This document shows positions 61,468-64,000 of a stretch of 64,000 nucleotides of DNA, one piece after another. The notes beneath the pieces are model-generated. The model had not been told where the DNA came from, did no database searches, and saw only the letters and a list, made by a program, of their open reading frames with translations. Each line of letters begins with the position of its first letter. Position 1 is the stretch's first letter. This DNA is from an uncultured Dehalococcoidia bacterium (GTDB taxonomy: Bacteria; Chloroflexota; Dehalococcoidia; Lucifugimonadales; JAAXIE01): positions 310,001 through 374,000 of the forward strand of contig OX638353.1 of the NCBI GenBank assembly GCA_951813255.1, in the 5' to 3' direction. Position numbers and translations under genes: made by a program.

Positions 61468-61578
61468 TTCATGCAACGGCATCCCGGCCAGCAGGACGCG
61501 CTTCATGTAGTCGATGCGCTCGCGCCTCTCTGGGGTGAAGTCCTTGGTCAGTTTGCTGAAGGGATAGCGTCCGCTCAT
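61468..61578 (-). pseudogene. Truncated XRE-type antitoxin fragment
   Basis: The first 37 residues (RYPFSKLTKDFTPERRERIDYM, shortened to PFSKLTKDFTPERRERI, then ALHELRQAI-like PLHELRQAI) match the N-terminus of small XRE-family antitoxins. After that the frame turns into a Pro/Ser-rich tail without the helix-turn-helix, so the gene is truncated or frameshifted. The region from here back to 61174 shows nothing else recognisable. Confidence 0.55.
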
Positions 61579-61731
61579 TCCATTAACCGATGGTTATTCA
61601 GTTGATGTGATCGTCGTGCCGCTAGCAGATGTCTCCAGTGTAATTCGTGGCTGCGGTGCTGAGAAGCCAGTTCTTGACCCACCCGCGGTACATTCCCATA
61701 ATACCCTCGTGATCCGAGGCAGTGTGAGGGC

Positions 61732-62868
61732 ATGATGGAAGCGATTGGGATTGAGCACCTGTTTGAGCTTTCGTGGTGGGAGGCGGTGGCGGGGTTCTTC
61801 ACGCCGCTGGCTGTCTTTGCGGCTTTTGCAGTGGCGCAGATTGTGCTGCCGGCGAGGCGGGTGACGGGGTATGTGGTGGATGCGGTGACGGGGGAGCCTC
61901 GCATGTACCGGCTGAACGGGCTTCTGGTGTTCGCACTGGCGGTTGTGGTGTGGGCATTGGAGCTCACGGGAATGCCGCGGGACTGGTTCTACCGGTCGTC
62001 GGTGTATGCGCTGGCTGGGGGGACCGTCTTCTGCGTCATCTTTGCGCTGATAGCGGTGTTCAGCCAGCCACGGGGCGAGGAGAAGAACGCCTTTGCAGCG
62101 TTCTGGACGGGGCGGGCGCGGGAATTTGCGTTCTTCAACTACCGCTTCGACGTGAAGATGTACCTGTACCTGGTGGGCGGGACGATGCTGGTACTGAACG
62201 CGCTGTCGGCGGTGGCGTACCACTACGACCGGTTTGGGGAAGACGTGAACCTGGGCTTGATCATGTATGCGGCCTTTTTCACGTTCTACATAGCGGACTA
62301 CTTCATCTTCGAGCGGGTGCAGCTATACACCTACGACCTGATACACGAGAGGCTGGGGTTCATGCTGCTGTGGGGCGGGTTGATCGTGTACGGGTGGCTG
62401 TTCATCCTGCCGTTGTGGGGGATGGCGGCGCAGCCGGACCCGGGATTCGGGGCGCCGTGGGAGTATGTGTTGCTGGCAGGGGCCGGAGCCATGTTCCTGT
62501 TCGGGTGGGGCATGTCACGGGGTGCCAGCCTGCAGAAATACACCTTCAAGCGGTGGCCGGACCGGAAGTTTTTGGGAATCATCGAGCCCAAGTACATTGA
62601 GGCGGGGGACCGGAAGATACTGTACAGCGGCTTCTGGGGTGTGGCGCGGCACTTGAACTACTTGGGGGAGGGGTTCATATCGCTGTCGATGGCCCTGTCC
62701 TTCGGGCACTTCGGGAACCCTTGGGCTTGGATATATTTCGTGTTCGTGGTGACGATCTTCACCTTCCGGCAACGGGACGATGAGAGACACTGCGCTGAGA
62801 AGTACGGCGAGAAGTGGACGGAGTACCGGGCGCGGGTGAAGTACCGGATCTTTCCTGGCGTGTACTGA
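61732..62868 (+). CDS. ERG4/ERG24-family (sterol reductase-like) membrane protein
   Basis: A 378-residue membrane protein with about nine hydrophobic segments. The C-terminal part reads YSGFWGVARHLNYLGEG, then FRQRDDERHCAEKYGEKW and YRIFPGVY, as in eukaryotic delta-14 and delta-24(28) sterol reductases and lamin B receptor (typical HLNYLGD, RDEEHCRKKYG, YRIIPYVY). That region binds NADPH and substrate in the family. Bacterial homologs are uncommon, and no sterol or hopanoid cyclase gene is near, so a sterol substrate is not implied. The long region is very G-rich on the coding strand. Confidence 0.85.
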   Translation: MMEAIGIEHLFELSWWEAVAGFFTPLAVFAAFAVAQIVLPARRVTGYVVDAVTGEPRMYRLNGLLVFALAVVVWALELTGMPRDWFYRSSVYALAGGTVFCVIFALIAVFSQPRGEEKNAFAAFWTGRAREFAFFNYRFDVKMYLYLVGGTMLVLNALSAVAYHYDRFGEDVNLGLIMYAAFFTFYIADYFIFERVQLYTYDLIHERLGFMLLWGGLIVYGWLFILPLWGMAAQPDPGFGAPWEYVLLAGAGAMFLFGWGMSRGASLQKYTFKRWPDRKFLGIIEPKYIEAGDRKILYSGFWGVARHLNYLGEGFISLSMALSFGHFGNPWAWIYFVFVVTIFTFRQRDDERHCAEKYGEKWTEYRARVKYRIFPGVY

Positions 62869-62983
62869 AGGGCGCGGGACTTTTGTGAGGACTACACTCA
62901 CACGTTAGCCTTGACATGCTGGTGAAGCGGTCAGCACCATATAGGGGTCATGCTGCACAAAAATCTATTACTTGAGGTGAGGC

Positions 62984-63304
62984 GTGGGTAAGTACATGTT
63001 GAGGGCGAATTACACGCAGACGGGCCTGCAGGGGCTGATGAAAGAGGGTGGCACGGGCCGCCGGGCTGCCCTGGCGCAGGCTGTTGAGGGGGCTGGCGGG
63101 AAGCTGGAGGCGTTCTACTATGTGTTCGGGGACCGGGACCTGCTGATGATCGCCGACCTGCCGAACGATTCGTCGGCGGCGGCAGTGTCGCTGACGGTGG
63201 GGGCTGCCGGGGCTCTGGAGGTGGACATCACGGTGCTGGTGGAGCCGGAGGCGATAGACGAGGCGGTGAAGAAGAGCGTGCCTTACCGGTTGCCTGGGGC
63301 GTAG
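62984..63304 (+). CDS. GYD-domain protein
   Basis: A 106-residue GYD-type protein: YMLRANYTQTGLQGLMKEGG, LEAFYYVFGDRDLLMIADLP (the GxYD-like turn reads FGDRD) and a C-terminal VDITVLVEPEAIDEAVKK. The fold is a ferredoxin-like dimer. The GTG start follows GAGGTGAGG. No function is known for the family. The gene ends only nine bases before a 3' tRNA fragment. Confidence 0.85.
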   Translation: MGKYMLRANYTQTGLQGLMKEGGTGRRAALAQAVEGAGGKLEAFYYVFGDRDLLMIADLPNDSSAAAVSLTVGAAGALEVDITVLVEPEAIDEAVKKSVPYRLPGA

Positions 63305-63313
63305 AGTAGGCGA

Positions 63314-63345
63314 GGCGGTGGGTTCAAGTCCCACCGCCCGCACCA
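63314..63345 (+). pseudogene. 3' tRNA fragment (T-arm and acceptor end)
   Basis: GTGGG-TTCAAGT-CCCAC forms a T-arm (63318-63334), followed by the acceptor strand CGCCCGC (63335-63341), discriminator A and CCA (63343-63345). No D-arm or anticodon arm precedes it; the GYD gene does. A full tRNA would begin GCGGGCG. Such 3' tRNA ends commonly mark the far attachment site of an integrated element, though simple decay is also possible. Confidence 0.7.
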
Positions 63346-63421
63346 GACCTTGGGGTTTAAGTGAGGCCTTGGAGCGGGCGCGGATACGGCTCTTGGCTAT
63401 CGAAAACTGCTGGCTGTCTAC

Positions 63422-63700
63422 TCACATGTCGAGGTTGGCCCAGACCCGCGACTCACGGGTCCGTTCCAAGGCCTTGTAGCCTGCCCATGTCAAGCGGACG
63501 GTGACGACACCACCGATTGACCTGCGCTCGACGAAGCCAGCTTCGTCGCACAGGAGAACGTGGGCAAGGACGATGCTATCGTCCTGCGGCTGCAGGGCTG
63601 GGACATTGAGTATATCCATGACATTGATGTGCTCGTTTGCCTCTGTCGCATCCTCGAGCGCACTGAGCAGATCAACGATAAGGGTTAGATCCCGCTTCAT
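63422..63700 (-). CDS. DUF2513 family protein
   Basis: A 92-residue protein starting MKRDLTLIVDLLSALED, then IVLAHVLLCDEAGFVERR and VRLTWAGYKALERTRESRVW, all as in DUF2513 (a winged-helix-like protein common in phages and islands; family MKRDxDLIRxIL and LTWAGHDFLDAxRDxxVW). It has no enzyme motif. It lies directly beyond the tRNA fragment, in line with an integrated element. Confidence 0.85.
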   Translation of the reverse strand: MKRDLTLIVDLLSALEDATEANEHINVMDILNVPALQPQDDSIVLAHVLLCDEAGFVERRSIGGVVTVRLTWAGYKALERTRESRVWANLDM

Positions 63701-63774
63701 CGGCCACTCCTCCCTGCTTCTTGGTAATTGGGGCTACTTCTCGGTAATTGGGGCTCCAGGTAGCGGGGCCTGTT

Positions 63775-64000
63775 TTAACCCCAGAGTTTTTGGCTCGCCA
63801 GTTTGGCGCCTTCCACCAAGGCTTCCAGTTTCGCCCACATGATAGAGGGATGTACGCGAGGAGTAAAAGCCCCTTGGGAGAAGCCGCAGTCGCTGCCTCC
63901 GAGGACGTTCTCGCGGCCCACGATGCGGGCATAGTTGACGAGGCGCTGGGCCACGAGTTCGGGGTGCTCGACGTGGTTGGTGGTGTGGGCGATGACACCG
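63775..64000 (-). CDS. MetE-like (cobalamin-independent methionine synthase family) C-terminus, 5' part outside window
   Basis: The last 74 residues of a protein: VGRENVLGGSDCGFSQG, then PRVHPSIMWAKLEALVEGAKLAS-KLWG, which matches the C-terminal barrel end of the UROD/MetE-like superfamily. The Cys of SDCGF binds zinc in methionine synthase. Related enzymes transfer methyl or other alkyl groups between thiols. The start lies beyond the right edge. Confidence 0.75.
   Translation of the reverse strand, partial: GVIAHTTNHVEHPELVAQRLVNYARIVGRENVLGGSDCGFSQGAFTPRVHPSIMWAKLEALVEGAKLASQKLWG

Noticed and set aside
1-64000. Window as phage or plasmid
   Set aside because: Housekeeping genes, tRNAs and SRP RNA fill most of it; only the right edge has phage-like hints.

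Overview
This window is bacterial, about 60% G+C, with densely packed genes on both strands, frequent GTG and TTG starts and clear GGAGG-type ribosome binding sites. Bacterial markers are a large, Alu-domain-bearing SRP RNA, tRNA genes with encoded CCA ends and standard housekeeping genes (plsY, yvcK, glmS, rsmA, ispE, lgt, recJ, fabF, mtaB, leuB). The mix of unlinked Rieske oxygenases, LLM-type flavin oxidoreductases, two HxGTHxD cyclases, MmgE/PrpD, GYD and NHL proteins resembles Dehalococcoidia-like Chloroflexota such as SAR202. That placement is inference from gene content, not a phylogeny.

Layout. 1-9.9 kb: a LarA-like protein (cut by the window edge) and a zinc alcohol dehydrogenase, then plsY, yvcK and glmS, a single-chain AceE-type E1, an ABM-like protein and an aquaporin. 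10-17 kb: AIM24 protein, two small membrane proteins, a MacB-like ABC exporter and a lipoprotein thioredoxin. 17-19.3 kb: a three-gene operon of a dual-OB-like protein and two DUF488 proteins, then a cupin. 19.4-26.3 kb: a catabolic-looking cluster on the minus strand with an MFS carrier broken by one in-frame TGA, a Rieske-LLM-Rieske trio and an NHL-repeat protein. 26.3-31.7 kb: small genes, a LmbE deacetylase, an orphan iron-type binding protein and a pseudogene graveyard (cadherin-like, P-type ATPase, transposase and Calx-beta-like remnants) between tRNA-Val and tRNA-Leu. 31.8-44.6 kb: housekeeping block with tRNA-Lys, SRP RNA and its promoter, rsmA-ispE-lgt, recJ, fabF, a radical SAM protein, mtaB and an MBL-fold protein that has lost its metal ligands. 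45-53.7 kb: a Rieske alpha/beta pair, MmgE/PrpD, flavin reductase, an MNT-HEPN fusion, an MBL exonuclease, leuB, a Na/Ca exchanger and a JAMM peptidase. 53.9-54.2 kb: an unexplained, strongly structured short transcript with its own terminator. 54.2-64 kb: LLM oxidoreductase, epimerase, then an accessory zone with HicAB, a TIR protein, a RelE/antidote pair, a broken antitoxin, a sterol-reductase-like membrane protein, a 3' tRNA fragment, a DUF2513 protein and the end of a MetE-like gene.

The most unusual signals are: (1) a modular non-coding repeat family at three loci, each upstream of a leftward gene, which combines a shared imperfect palindrome TATCTG-N2/3-CAGCTA with locus-specific heptamers repeated at 8-9 bp spacing; (2) the structured RNA candidate at 53.94-54.18 kb; (3) the dual-OB/DUF488/DUF488 operon; (4) the MBL protein lacking its HxHxDH ligands; and (5) a cluster of toxin-antitoxin and TIR genes next to one of the repeat arrays. 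No CRISPR array, rRNA operon or integrase was seen.
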